A stretch of 11,845 nt of DNA from JBGSLA01 sp965602785 (GTDB lineage: Bacteria; Desulfobacterota; Desulfobaccia; Desulfobaccales; 0-14-0-80-60-11). The stretch covers positions 1 through 11,845 of the forward strand of contig CBFDAH010000085.1 in NCBI GenBank assembly GCA_965602785.1, written 5' to 3'. The notes below the pieces were generated by a model. That model was not told the DNA's origin. It made no database searches and saw only the letters and a list, made by a program, of their open reading frames with translations. This document shows, one piece after another, positions 1-6,256 of the stretch; positions within the stretch are counted from its first letter, which is position 1; every line of letters begins with the position of its first letter. The position numbers and the translations under genes were made by a program.

Positions 1-1
1 C

Positions 2-78
2 TGGCGCGCCCAGAGAGATTCGAACTCCCGACACACGGATTCGTAGTCCGTTGCTCTATCCAGCTGAGCTATGGGCGC
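2..78 (-). tRNA. tRNA-Arg (anticodon ACG)
   Basis: Read on the minus strand, this folds as a complete 77-nt tRNA including an encoded 3' CCA (plus-strand tgg at 2-4). The acceptor stem GCGCCCA/TGGGCGC pairs perfectly (72-78 with 6-12) and the discriminator is G. The D-arm carries AGCTCAGCTGGATAGAGC. The anticodon stem ACGGA/TCCGT encloses the loop CTACGAA, giving anticodon ACG. The T-arm contains GTTCGAATC. Anticodon ACG decodes CGN arginine codons after A34-to-inosine conversion by TadA in bacteria. No integrase or duplicated tRNA 3' end is visible, so nothing suggests use as an integration site here. Confidence 0.97.
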
Positions 79-127
79 GCGTTGTTGACCAAACCGCAGC
101 AAATTTTTATTTTCGCCGCAAATCTCC

Positions 128-159
128 TATAAATTTATACCCATCCCGCTAAAAGTCAA
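128..159 (-). promoter_or_regulatory. possible tRNA-Arg promoter
   Basis: On the minus strand a TTGACT box (154-159) precedes the palindromic AT-rich block TATAAATTTATA (128-139), about 50 bp upstream of the tRNA. The position and composition fit a sigma70-type promoter. The spacing is not ideal: 14 bp to the nearer TATAAA or 20 bp to TTTATA, so the call is tentative. Confidence 0.3.
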
Positions 160-310
160 CCGTGAATCGGGGGGGTGGCCGCGGCCCTCGTCAGGGTTTT
201 TGGCCCTAGGGTTGCTGGAGGCGAAAATCCCCTAAATGGGCCTGGCCCCAGGGCTTTCCTGGACCGTCTCTGGGACCCACCTGGGAAAAACCAGGTTCAT
301 CCATCTTCCC

Positions 311-339
311 TTGATTTTTCTGTGGCCTTTTCCTATGAT
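311..339 (+). promoter_or_regulatory. sigma70-like promoter for hxsA-HEAT pair
   Basis: TTGATT (311-316) and TATGAT (334-339) are separated by exactly 17 bp, matching five of six and five of six bases of the sigma70 consensus boxes. Transcription would start near 346, leaving a leader of roughly 110 nt before the hxsA-like start codon. No other good promoter was seen between the tRNA and hxsA. The rest of the 79-458 interval holds no gene that I can support. Confidence 0.5.
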
Positions 340-370
340 ACTTTGGCGTTGAAGTGCACCAGGTCAGGAC

Positions 371-420
371 GCCGGGAGGCCCTGGCAATGCTGGCCATTC
401 CCCGGCCCCGGAGATTTTTT
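371..420 (+). promoter_or_regulatory. leader hairpin with T-tract (possible attenuator)
   Basis: Between the candidate promoter and the hxsA-like gene, CCGGG (372-376) can pair with CCCGG (407-411, or 401-405). GGCC-containing inner segments (378-381, 392-395) can also pair. The hairpin is followed within four bases by TTTTTT (415-420). This resembles an intrinsic terminator or attenuator in the leader. The stem is broken and no leader peptide or ligand-binding core was recognised, so this is a low-confidence call. Confidence 0.28.
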
Positions 421-458
421 GACGAACGCCAGGCCCTCAGGTCTGGGTGGGAGGAACC

Positions 459-752
459 ATGAAACGGATATGGGCGAAAGTGTTATTCTTGGTAGTAGGT
501 GTTCTCTCCTTCCTGGGTTTTCAACCTTCCTGGGCGGTCCAGACCCCGCCGTCGCAGCCGTTCGGCGAGGTCAAGGAGAACACCCCCCTGTATTTAAAAC
601 TCGGATTTGATCGGGTGGTCCAGGGTGAAACTGACACCCATCTAGCCTACTGGCGACACTACCAGCACTATTCTCACCGCGCCCACAAGTCCCACTGGGC
701 CCACTACTCCCATTATGCTCACCGATCTCATTATAATTACTACCGGCGGTAA
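459..752 (+). CDS. hxsA: HxsA-like His-Xaa-Ser repeat secreted peptide
   Basis: This 97-aa protein is the likely substrate of the HxsB/HxsC maturases encoded nearby. Residues 1-26 form a Sec signal peptide (MKRIWAK, a hydrophobic core, then PSWA before VQTPP), so the product is exported. The middle is about 40 residues of unremarkable sequence. The tail is striking: histidines at 67, 70, 73, 76, 79, 82, 85, 88 and 91 are spaced exactly every third residue. The triplets are HYQ HYS HRA HKS HWA HYS HYA HRS HYN. The third position alternates Ser/Ala and the second is aromatic or basic. The family is defined by His-Xaa-Ser repeats beside hxsB, hxsC and hxsD, as here. ATG at 459 is preferred over an upstream in-frame GTG at 447 because GGAGG (450-454) sits just before the ATG. 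It is followed 72 bp later by the HEAT gene. The assignment is by tail and context; the rest of the protein was not matched to anything. Confidence 0.82.
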   Translation: MKRIWAKVLFLVVGVLSFLGFQPSWAVQTPPSQPFGEVKENTPLYLKLGFDRVVQGETDTHLAYWRHYQHYSHRAHKSHWAHYSHYAHRSHYNYYRR

Positions 753-824
753 ACAAGCATCTAGTGATGGCTTTCGTCCGAATTTCCCTGGCGTTTTGAC
801 GGTTGCTGCTCAAGGAGGACAATC

Positions 825-2285
825 ATGAAGAGAATTTTTCAAGGAGCTCTCATTCTGGCTATGTTAGTCAGTCTGGTGGGATTAGGATTGACCCAGCCCG
901 GCATCCCCAAAGACAAGATTCCTGCAGACCTCCCTTCCCAGATTAAAGCGGCGGTGGAAGGTCTCTATTCGAAGGACGCGACCAAGCGGGCCGAAGCCGC
1001 CACGAAGCTGGGAGAAATTGGTGATTCGGCCAAACCCGCCATTCCTTTCCTGGTGGGCCTGTTAGGCGACGACACCGCGGTGGAGCTTAAGATCCCGGGA
1101 GCTGACATCGCCAACAGCACCTCCCCCGGCATCGAAGCCGCCGTAGCCCTGGGGCGCATCGGCCCCGTGGCTCTGGATCCCGTGATTGCGGTGCTGAAAA
1201 ACAAGAACGACAAGGTGCGCATCCTGGCCACCGTGGCCCTGGAGGAAATTGCTGATCCTAGGGCGGTGGAGGCTCTCATCGTCGCCCTGAAGGACCCCAA
1301 CCCGGACGTGCAGGCCACCGCCGCCCGGGCCCTGGGAGAAATCAATGATCCCAAGGCCGTCGGCCCCTTGATCGCCTCTTTAAAGGACAAAAATGCGGGG
1401 GTGCGGGCCAGCGCCATCTTCGCCCTGGCAGCGCTGAGAGACATCAAGGCCTCCCCGGCCATCGTCAAGGCATTGAAGGACAAAGACCCCAAGGTCCGCC
1501 GGCTGGCCGTTCTGGCCCTGGGAGAAATCAAGAACCCCAAGGCCATTCCCGCTATGATGGCCGCCTTAAAGGACAAGGATGCCTCGGTGCGGGACGGGGC
1601 CGCCTGGGCTCTGGGGGAGATGGGCGACCCCAAGGCCATGAAGGTGCTTCTGGCCGCGCTCAAAGATTCCAACCCTCAGGTGAGGGGCGAGGCCGCCACG
1701 GCCCTGGGTCAACTCAAAAACCCCAAGGCCGAAGATGCTATCTTAAAGAGGTTGAAGGACAAAGACCTGAATGTCCGGCTGCAAGCTATGAAAGCCCTGG
1801 GGGAGTTGGGCTCCCCCAAGGCGGTCAAGCCCCTGATGGAGGCCACCAAAGAGGACAATTACGCCGTGAAAAGCGCGGCGGCGTGGGCTCTGGGCCGGAT
1901 CAGAGACCCCCAGGCCGGCATGGCCCTGCTCCCCCTTTTGCAAGATAAGAAGTCCTACGTCCGGGGGATAGCGGCCAATGCCCTGGGGGAGCTCAGGATG
2001 TTCCGGGCCGTTCGGCCCCTGGTGGCGGCTCTGCGGGATAAAGACCCCTTCGTGCGCTACAATGCCACCGTGGCCCTGGGTCGAATCGGCTACCCCCAGG
2101 CGGTGCGGCCTCTCCTTATGATGCTGAAGGATAAGAACTCCTGCATCCGGGAAGCCGCAGCCATTTCCCTGCAGCAGATCACCGGCAAGAACTTCGGTAA
2201 GGACCAGGCCAATTGGAACAAATACTGGGAGGAAAACAAAGAAACCTTCCTGAGCTCCTGTGCCAAGGGGCTGTGCAAGCATTAA
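825..2285 (+). CDS. Secreted HEAT-repeat protein linked to the Hxs locus
   Basis: This 486-aa protein begins with a signal peptide (MKRIFQG and a hydrophobic stretch to about residue 23). It then consists of about 13 helical repeats of the E-Z/PBS-lyase HEAT type. Most are 31 residues with the pattern LKDKD..VR..A..ALGEI.DPKA. The second repeat carries an insertion (about residues 80-100). The protein ends in a W..YW segment and two cysteines (SSCAKGLC). HEAT arrays form elongated solenoids that bind peptides or proteins; there is no catalytic motif. The start has a perfect AAGGAGG (812-818) six bases upstream. It lies 72 bp behind the hxsA-like gene with no terminator between, and a terminator follows it, so the two probably form one operon. 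I infer that it acts outside the cytoplasm as a scaffold or partner for the modified peptide. A link to pigment lyases is not implied. Confidence 0.85.
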   Translation: MKRIFQGALILAMLVSLVGLGLTQPGIPKDKIPADLPSQIKAAVEGLYSKDATKRAEAATKLGEIGDSAKPAIPFLVGLLGDDTAVELKIPGADIANSTSPGIEAAVALGRIGPVALDPVIAVLKNKNDKVRILATVALEEIADPRAVEALIVALKDPNPDVQATAARALGEINDPKAVGPLIASLKDKNAGVRASAIFALAALRDIKASPAIVKALKDKDPKVRRLAVLALGEIKNPKAIPAMMAALKDKDASVRDGAAWALGEMGDPKAMKVLLAALKDSNPQVRGEAATALGQLKNPKAEDAILKRLKDKDLNVRLQAMKALGELGSPKAVKPLMEATKEDNYAVKSAAAWALGRIRDPQAGMALLPLLQDKKSYVRGIAANALGELRMFRAVRPLVAALRDKDPFVRYNATVALGRIGYPQAVRPLLMMLKDKNSCIREAAAISLQQITGKNFGKDQANWNKYWEENKETFLSSCAKGLCKH

Positions 2286-2313
2286 GCGCCTGGTAACCCC
2301 CTGAGTCTCTCCA

Positions 2314-2347
2314 CCCCCTTCCGGCGGCCGGCCGGGAGGGGGTTTTT
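2314..2347 (+). terminator. rho-independent terminator of the hxsA-HEAT operon
   Basis: A 12-bp stem pairs CCCCCTTCCGGC (2314-2325) with GCCGGGAGGGGG (2331-2342), with one G-T pair and a 5-nt loop. It is followed directly by TTTTTGTTTG. It lies 28 bp after the HEAT gene stop codon. Confidence 0.9.
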
Positions 2348-2370
2348 GTTTGTTGGGGAAGGGGGGTTCC

Positions 2371-2389
2371 CACGGGCTGGAAGCCCGTG
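2371..2389. repeat. CACGGGCT palindromic repeat
   Basis: A perfect 8-bp inverted repeat, CACGGGCT/AGCCCGTG, surrounds the loop GGA and is followed by CTACTGG. This style of short hairpin is a familiar dispersed intergenic repeat in bacterial genomes. It lies in the convergent gap between the HEAT gene and hxsC. Confidence 0.7.
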
Positions 2390-2448
2390 CTACTGGGGTC
2401 GCAGACCCTTACCCCCCTCCCCAATCCCTTAAGGGGAGATAATGAAAA

Positions 2449-2487
2449 GCCGGAGCAGGCTGGGCTGAAAGCCCCGCCTGCTCCGGC
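2449..2487. repeat. two-tier perfect inverted repeat
   Basis: The outer 12-bp arms GCCGGAGCAGGC (2449-2460) and GCCTGCTCCGGC (2476-2487) are perfectly complementary. Inside them GGGCT (2462-2466) pairs with AGCCC (2470-2474) around a GAA loop. There is no T-tract on either side, so it is more like a dispersed palindromic repeat than a terminator. Confidence 0.75.
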
Positions 2488-2516
2488 TCCCCTAAAGCGG
2501 GTTGGGAGGGGAGTTT

Positions 2517-2558
2517 GAGGGAAGGGCGGGGGAGTTGCGCTCCCCCGGCCCTCCCCTC
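2517..2558. repeat. long GC-rich hairpin after hxsC
   Basis: The arm GGGGGAG (2528-2534) pairs with CTCCCCC (2540-2546) around a 5-nt loop. The stem extends outward as GAGGGAAGGGC against GGCCCTCCCCTC with one bulge and one mismatch. It lies 20 bp beyond the hxsC stop codon. It could stop transcription from hxsC, but on the minus strand it is followed by AAACTC and not by a T-run. It is therefore recorded as an inverted repeat with possible termination activity. Confidence 0.55.
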
Positions 2559-2578
2559 AAGTTCATTTTTCCCAAGCT

Positions 2579-3739
2579 TTAAAGGGGATGCAAGTGAGCG
2601 CTGTTTCTCACGCCGGTGCCGAAGACACCGCCGCATTCGGCCTTCCTGGCGCAGGTCTCACACACCGGCGGGTAAACCTGTTTCCAGGTGGTAATGGAGT
2701 TCCGGGCGAACTGCCGGGTGTCCGGGGCGAGGACGCAGAGGGGGTGGTTATAAATGGACACGGGGACCATGCGCCGGGTGAGGTGCCGCACCGCAGCCGC
2801 CAGCTCCTCCCGATAATCGTAGGGGTCCACCCAGAGTCGGTCCAGGTTTTGCTCCGCCAACCCGGTGGTCTCCATGCCCATGAAGGCCACCTGCATGACG
2901 AAGGGGAGATTCCGGTAGACGAACTCGGCGTATTGAGTCAGCCGGGGCGCCGTCAAGGCGCTGAGCACGGTGCGCAACCCTATGGGCTGCGACAGCAGCG
3001 CCAGGTTATGGAGACCCTGCATGGTGTCCCAAAAAGAGCCCCGGGCCCCCATGACTTCATCGTGCTCCGTATCGTTGTCGGCGAACAGCGGCACCTCCAC
3101 CAACAGGGCCGGATAGCCGGCCTGCACTACGGCCTTGGCGTACTCCAGTTTCTTGAGCTTCCGGGCGTTGGTGAGAAGAGTAAGGAGGGCGTTGGGGGCT
3201 TTTTGCCGGCAGAGCCGGATCAACTCCACCAGCTTCTCGCCCAGGAGGGTGGGCTCGCCACCGGTGATGGCCAGAAAGGTGGCCTCCCGGGGGTCCAGGA
3301 GGTTGATGAGCTCCAGATTGTGCTCCCAGAGGTCCTCCGGGTCCTCACAAGGAGGCTGGGGGCACATGACGCACAGGCAGTTGCAGCGGTTGGTGGCGAA
3401 GATGCAGTTATGAGGGGAGCCCGCTTCATAAAAAACCGCTACCCGGCCGTTGGACTCAATGAAGACGATATCCCCGTCCTTAAGCGCGGCCAATCCCTCG
3501 GAGGGCAGGTCCACCACCGCGGGGATGCCGTTCAGGGCGCGGCGGTCCACCTCCGGGCCCGCGAGAATGGCGGCCAGCCGGCGCCGGGCCAGGAGGCGGT
3601 AGGAGAGCCGGGTCAGGTCGGCCGGGGAGCGGGCCAGGTATACCAGGGGCTTCCCTTCGCTCCTAAGGGGCAGGTGGCTTTTCACCACCCCCATGATGGG
3701 GGCGTCAAAACCCAGGGCCAGGCCTCTAATGGAACTCAC
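2579..3739 (-). CDS. hxsC: His-Xaa-Ser system radical SAM maturase HxsC
   Basis: This 386-aa radical SAM enzyme is the second maturase of the Hxs system. An N-terminal region of about 110 residues precedes the radical SAM core. The [4Fe-4S] ligands are C119, C123 and C126 (CNCLCVMC, with an additional C121 inside the CxxxCxxC motif). The SAM-binding GGEPT is at 160-164. Further cysteines C360, C363 and C369 (CETC, then ECGG) lie near the C-terminus and could hold another cluster. The GTG start at 3739 overlaps the hxsB stop codon (GTGA), implying translational coupling. The order hxsD-hxsB-hxsC and the nearby His-x-Ser peptide support the identification over a generic radical SAM enzyme. It is cytoplasmic, so modification should precede export of the substrate. 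The chemistry carried out by this family is not established to my knowledge. Confidence 0.88.
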   Translation of the reverse strand: MSSIRGLALGFDAPIMGVVKSHLPLRSEGKPLVYLARSPADLTRLSYRLLARRRLAAILAGPEVDRRALNGIPAVVDLPSEGLAALKDGDIVFIESNGRVAVFYEAGSPHNCIFATNRCNCLCVMCPQPPCEDPEDLWEHNLELINLLDPREATFLAITGGEPTLLGEKLVELIRLCRQKAPNALLTLLTNARKLKKLEYAKAVVQAGYPALLVEVPLFADNDTEHDEVMGARGSFWDTMQGLHNLALLSQPIGLRTVLSALTAPRLTQYAEFVYRNLPFVMQVAFMGMETTGLAEQNLDRLWVDPYDYREELAAAVRHLTRRMVPVSIYNHPLCVLAPDTRQFARNSITTWKQVYPPVCETCARKAECGGVFGTGVRNSAHLHPL

Positions 3740-5202
3740 TGGCGGGCTCCCCGCACTTCGGCCAGGGACCGGTTGGTGATCCAGGACCAGAAAACGTCCA
3801 TGACGTCCGGGCGCCCCTCATCCAGGAGGGTAAGCAAAAACTCCAGGATGGCCTTGTGCTTCTCACAAAAGTCGCTGGTGGGGCGGTGGCCCACCAGGTT
3901 GCCCTGCACCGAGTAGTTGCGGATGGGATCGGCCCCACAATACGTCTGGAGAACGCAGCCATGGCAGCCGGGCAGGGTCTCCACGCAGGAGGCGCCCACC
4001 AGTTCCTGCATCACCGGTGAGGTGAACAGGTCAATATAGGTGTCCCGGTTGACGTTCCCCATGTAAAAACAGCGGTCCCCCATCTTGGCCAACATGCGAC
4101 CTTCGTCGCAAGGATAGACATCCCCGTTGAAGTCGTATACCACCCCGGCGATCCCCGCGCCCGTGGGGGACTGGAGGTCCATGAAGCCGGTGGCGAAGGG
4201 GGTGAGGATGCGGCTCAACAGAATGGTGGTGAAGTCCTCCACCAGGGGGTAGCCTCGCAGGTTCACCTCCATGATGTAAAACAGGGCCTTTTTGTAGGCT
4301 TCGATGAAATCCCGAATGGGGTATTGAAAACTTCCCCGGTGGGAATCAGTTTTAGCATAGCCGTAGGGGTTGATGTTCCTGAGGAAGATGCCCCGGAATC
4401 CCAGGTGCACGTATTCGTCAATGATCTCAGGGAGATGGTCCAGACTGTCCCGGGTGATGGTAGCCAGGGGATTCACCTGTTCATGGCCCAGGATCTCCCG
4501 GGAGCGTTCGAGTCTATTAATAAACAAGTCATAGCTGCCGCCGCCGCTACGCATGACCCGGTGGAGGTCGTGGATTTCCCGGGGTCCGTCCAGGGAGGTG
4601 GACACCGAAATCCCTTCCCGTTTGAGGTAGGCCAGAGTGGCGTCGTCCATCAGGGTAAGGTTGGTGCAGATCACGAAGGAAACGTCCTTTTTCACCTGTT
4701 TATTCAGGCGCTTGGCCTCCCTGACGATGGTTTTCACCACCTCCATATTCAACAGCGCCTCCCCGCCCTGGAACTCGATCTTGATGGCAGGGGAGGGGGT
4801 GGACATGATCTTGGCCACCACGTTTTTGGCGGTTTTGACGCTCATGTCCCAGCGGCGCTCGTCCACCGACTGGCTGGAGGCATGGCAGTAGTGGCAGCGC
4901 TGGTTGCACCTGAGGGTCACCACCACGATGTGGAGCCCGGTGAACTGCTTCAGGAAGGCCCTCTTGGTGCGATACTTGGTGGCCAGCAAATTCACCACCG
5001 GGGCCACCTTGGTGTCGGTGAGGAAGTGCTTTCCCTTCAGGTCCAGGAAAAGGGGGGAGCCGGGCTGCAGGCGGTACTCCACGAACCTGGCGAAATCCTC
5101 GGGGTCCAGGAACACGAATTCCCCGGCCTCGTTTACCACGAGCAGGCGCTCAGGGCGTAGGTGGCCGAAGTGAAAGGGGAGGAGGACGTAAGGCTCAGTC
5201 AC
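3736..5202 (-). CDS. hxsB: His-Xaa-Ser system radical SAM maturase HxsB
   Basis: This 488-aa radical SAM/SPASM protein has cluster ligands C99, C103 and C106 (CNQRCHYC), QGGEAL at 145-150 for SAM binding, and a CTN motif near 179-181. The C-terminal SPASM-type region carries PCDEG (C365), C378, C406, CHGCVLQTYC (C413, C416, C422) and C446, enough ligands for auxiliary [4Fe-4S] clusters. Such enzymes modify ribosomally made peptides. It starts with GTG at 5202, overlapping the end of hxsD by 8 bp, and its TGA overlaps the hxsC start. An ~85-residue N-terminal extension before the radical SAM core could contribute to substrate recognition. Together with the paired HxsC and adjacent HxsD, the call is firm at family level. 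The exact modification of the His-rich tail is unknown. Confidence 0.92.
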   Translation of the reverse strand: MTEPYVLLPFHFGHLRPERLLVVNEAGEFVFLDPEDFARFVEYRLQPGSPLFLDLKGKHFLTDTKVAPVVNLLATKYRTKRAFLKQFTGLHIVVVTLRCNQRCHYCHASSQSVDERRWDMSVKTAKNVVAKIMSTPSPAIKIEFQGGEALLNMEVVKTIVREAKRLNKQVKKDVSFVICTNLTLMDDATLAYLKREGISVSTSLDGPREIHDLHRVMRSGGGSYDLFINRLERSREILGHEQVNPLATITRDSLDHLPEIIDEYVHLGFRGIFLRNINPYGYAKTDSHRGSFQYPIRDFIEAYKKALFYIMEVNLRGYPLVEDFTTILLSRILTPFATGFMDLQSPTGAGIAGVVYDFNGDVYPCDEGRMLAKMGDRCFYMGNVNRDTYIDLFTSPVMQELVGASCVETLPGCHGCVLQTYCGADPIRNYSVQGNLVGHRPTSDFCEKHKAILEFLLTLLDEGRPDVMDVFWSWITNRSLAEVRGARQ

Positions 5203-5548
5203 GGCCGACGGTCTTTTTCACCTCTTGGGTGAGGTGGGCCAGGGGCGAAAAGGCATGCTGGACGATGAGCTTCCGGAGGCCCCCGTAGCGCCGCTCCAGG
5301 TCGAGCCTGAGCTGTTGGTCCAGGATCTCGGTGGTGAAGCGGTGCTCAATCTCGTCCAGGTCCACGCCCTCGGAGCTGTCGATGGGCTCCAGGATCACCG
5401 TGACGTAGCCCTCCGGTTCTGGCTCGATGCGATTGCGGCACAGGCCGGAAAGGGCATAGGTGGCCGCAAACACGGCCTCTTTTTCATAGAGGGCCTTGCT
5501 GACCTGAAAGACGAGGCGGCCGGGTTCCCGGCGGACGGCGAGGCTCAT
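5195..5548 (-). CDS. hxsD: His-Xaa-Ser system protein HxsD
   Basis: This 117-aa soluble protein has no signal peptide. It fits the HxsD family: an N-terminal segment ending FQVSKALYEKEAVFAATYAL (residues 14-33), a strand-like YVTVILEP (48-55), and FTTEILDQQLRLDLE (71-85). The last corresponds to the family's characteristic LLNDYxLRE-type motif. HxsD is always found with HxsB and HxsC; its role, possibly as peptide-binding partner or chaperone, is inferred. The reading frame is open further upstream to 5737. That extension reads through a GTAGGGGC palindromic repeat (giving VGAGFKPAPT), so the ATG at 5548 is chosen, preceded by a weak AGGT. The gene overlaps hxsB by 8 bp and is the first gene of the minus-strand operon. 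Confidence 0.85.
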   Translation of the reverse strand: MSLAVRREPGRLVFQVSKALYEKEAVFAATYALSGLCRNRIEPEPEGYVTVILEPIDSSEGVDLDEIEHRFTTEILDQQLRLDLERRYGGLRKLIVQHAFSPLAHLTQEVKKTVGRD

Positions 5549-5618
5549 ATATTTACCTGGGCAACGCTGGTCAAGAGTTGACGCAATTGAAAAACTGGTT
5601 CTCAGGAGTCGGGGGGTC

Positions 5619-5647
5619 GTAGGGGCGGGTTTAAAACCCGCCCCTAC
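5619..5647. repeat. GTAGGGGC-family palindrome
   Basis: A perfect 14-bp inverted repeat, GTAGGGGCGGGTTT / AAACCCGCCCCTAC, has a single central base. The same GTAGGGGC...GCCCCTAC ends recur at 9981-10036, so this is a dispersed REP-like element. It sits 71 bp upstream of hxsD and would be in its leader if the promoter at 5667-5695 is used. Confidence 0.85.
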
Positions 5648-5666
5648 AAGCACCATTTTGCCTTTG

Positions 5667-5695
5667 AAAATAGAAAAATTATGGGAAAAAGGCAA
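5667..5695 (-). promoter_or_regulatory. possible promoter of hxsDBC
   Basis: On the minus strand TTGCCT (5690-5695) and TATTTT (5667-5672) are 17 bp apart in an AT-rich patch upstream of hxsD. Both boxes are moderate matches. The 5549-5896 gap otherwise holds only the palindrome at 5619-5647 and the repeat copy at 5828-5875. Confidence 0.3.
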
Positions 5696-5827
5696 CGGGA
5701 AAATCAGGAGAGGGGAGGGGAGGGCGGGGGCAGCCAAGCGTGAGCTGTTATCGCACCCCCGGGTATTTCACTTGAAACGTTGCTCTCTCAAATTCAAGTT
5801 GAGATATATTAGTGGGAGCGTGAAATA

Positions 5828-5875
5828 GGTTAATTTTTCACCCTCACCCTGACCCTCTCCCTCAGGAGAGAGGGG
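5828..5875 (+). repeat. TTCACC/CCCT intergenic repeat, copy A
   Basis: GGTTAATTTTTCACCC is followed by CACCCTGACC and then the near-palindrome CCCTCTCC-CTCA-GGAGAGAGGG. A second, diverged copy in the same orientation is at 6593-6634. This resembles a very common dispersed intergenic repeat of many bacterial genomes. Confidence 0.7.
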
Positions 5876-5896
5876 ATGTAGGGATGGCTTTAACAG

Positions 5897-6139
5897 TTAA
5901 TCATTTTTTTCCCCTGAGTAATAATTGCCAAGAAGTTCGCGGCTGTGTTCGTCTTCGTGGCAATAAAGGCAGAGATTCTCCCAATTGGAGCCATCCGCGG
6001 GATTATTCCGATTATTGCCGTCCTTATGGTGCACCGTTAATTGGTGCCTGTTTTTATGAGTAAATTCTCTCCCGCATTTAGCGCAAATCAATCCGTGGAT
6101 CTTCAGTGAGCGCTCTCGATAGCTGCTTTCCATTTTCAT
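5897..6139 (-). CDS. yajD: YajD-like HNH endonuclease family protein
   Basis: This 80-aa protein has a compact HNH fold. The zinc pair C19/C22 (CAKC) is followed by LTVHHKDGNNRNNP (H37 and H38), then DGSNWENLCLYCHEDEHS with N52, C57, C60, H61 and H65. The two CxxC pairs and the HH...N...H layout are those of HNH nucleases. The segments YRERSLKI, LTVHH, NNP.DGSNWE.LCLYCH and EHS match what I recall of E. coli YajD, a short HNH protein of unknown substrate. ATG at 6139 is used; the ATG at 6133 is equally possible, since AGGG lies 7 bases before it. It is probably expressed separately from hxsDBC, with a 348-bp gap to hxsD. A role in mobile-element homing is not supported by anything seen here. 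Confidence 0.85.
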   Translation of the reverse strand: MKMESSYRERSLKIHGLICAKCGREFTHKNRHQLTVHHKDGNNRNNPADGSNWENLCLYCHEDEHSRELLGNYYSGEKND

Positions 6140-6256
6140 ACCCTAACACCCTCACATAACTATAATGGGAGATTATCCGTTCAAACGGCAGGATCAATCT
6201 CTTTATTTTTAGAGATCGCCAGGCTGCAAAATTTGTCAATGGGCTACTAATGTTCC

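Noticed and set aside
2..78. tRNA-Arg as attachment site of an integrated element
   Set aside because: No integrase gene and no duplicated tRNA 3' end seen in the window.
175..462. 95-aa open frame upstream of the hxsA-like gene
   Set aside because: No ribosome site, no recognisable domain, and it overlaps the likely promoter and leader.
965..1672. 235-aa minus-strand frame antisense to the HEAT gene, with repeats
   Set aside because: Its repetition only mirrors the 93-bp repeat unit of the HEAT gene on the plus strand.
2371..2558. CRISPR array
   Set aside because: The hairpins differ from each other and there are no regularly spaced identical repeats with unique spacers.
2588..3916. 442-aa open frame on the plus strand antisense to hxsC and hxsB
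   Set aside because: It is a shadow of GC-rich codons. Low-complexity G/H/Q-rich translation, no ribosome site, and it lies opposite clear radical SAM motifs.
4324..5160. 278-aa plus-strand frame antisense to hxsB
   Set aside because: The composition (G, H, V, Q rich) is typical of an antisense shadow, and the opposite strand encodes a well-supported enzyme.
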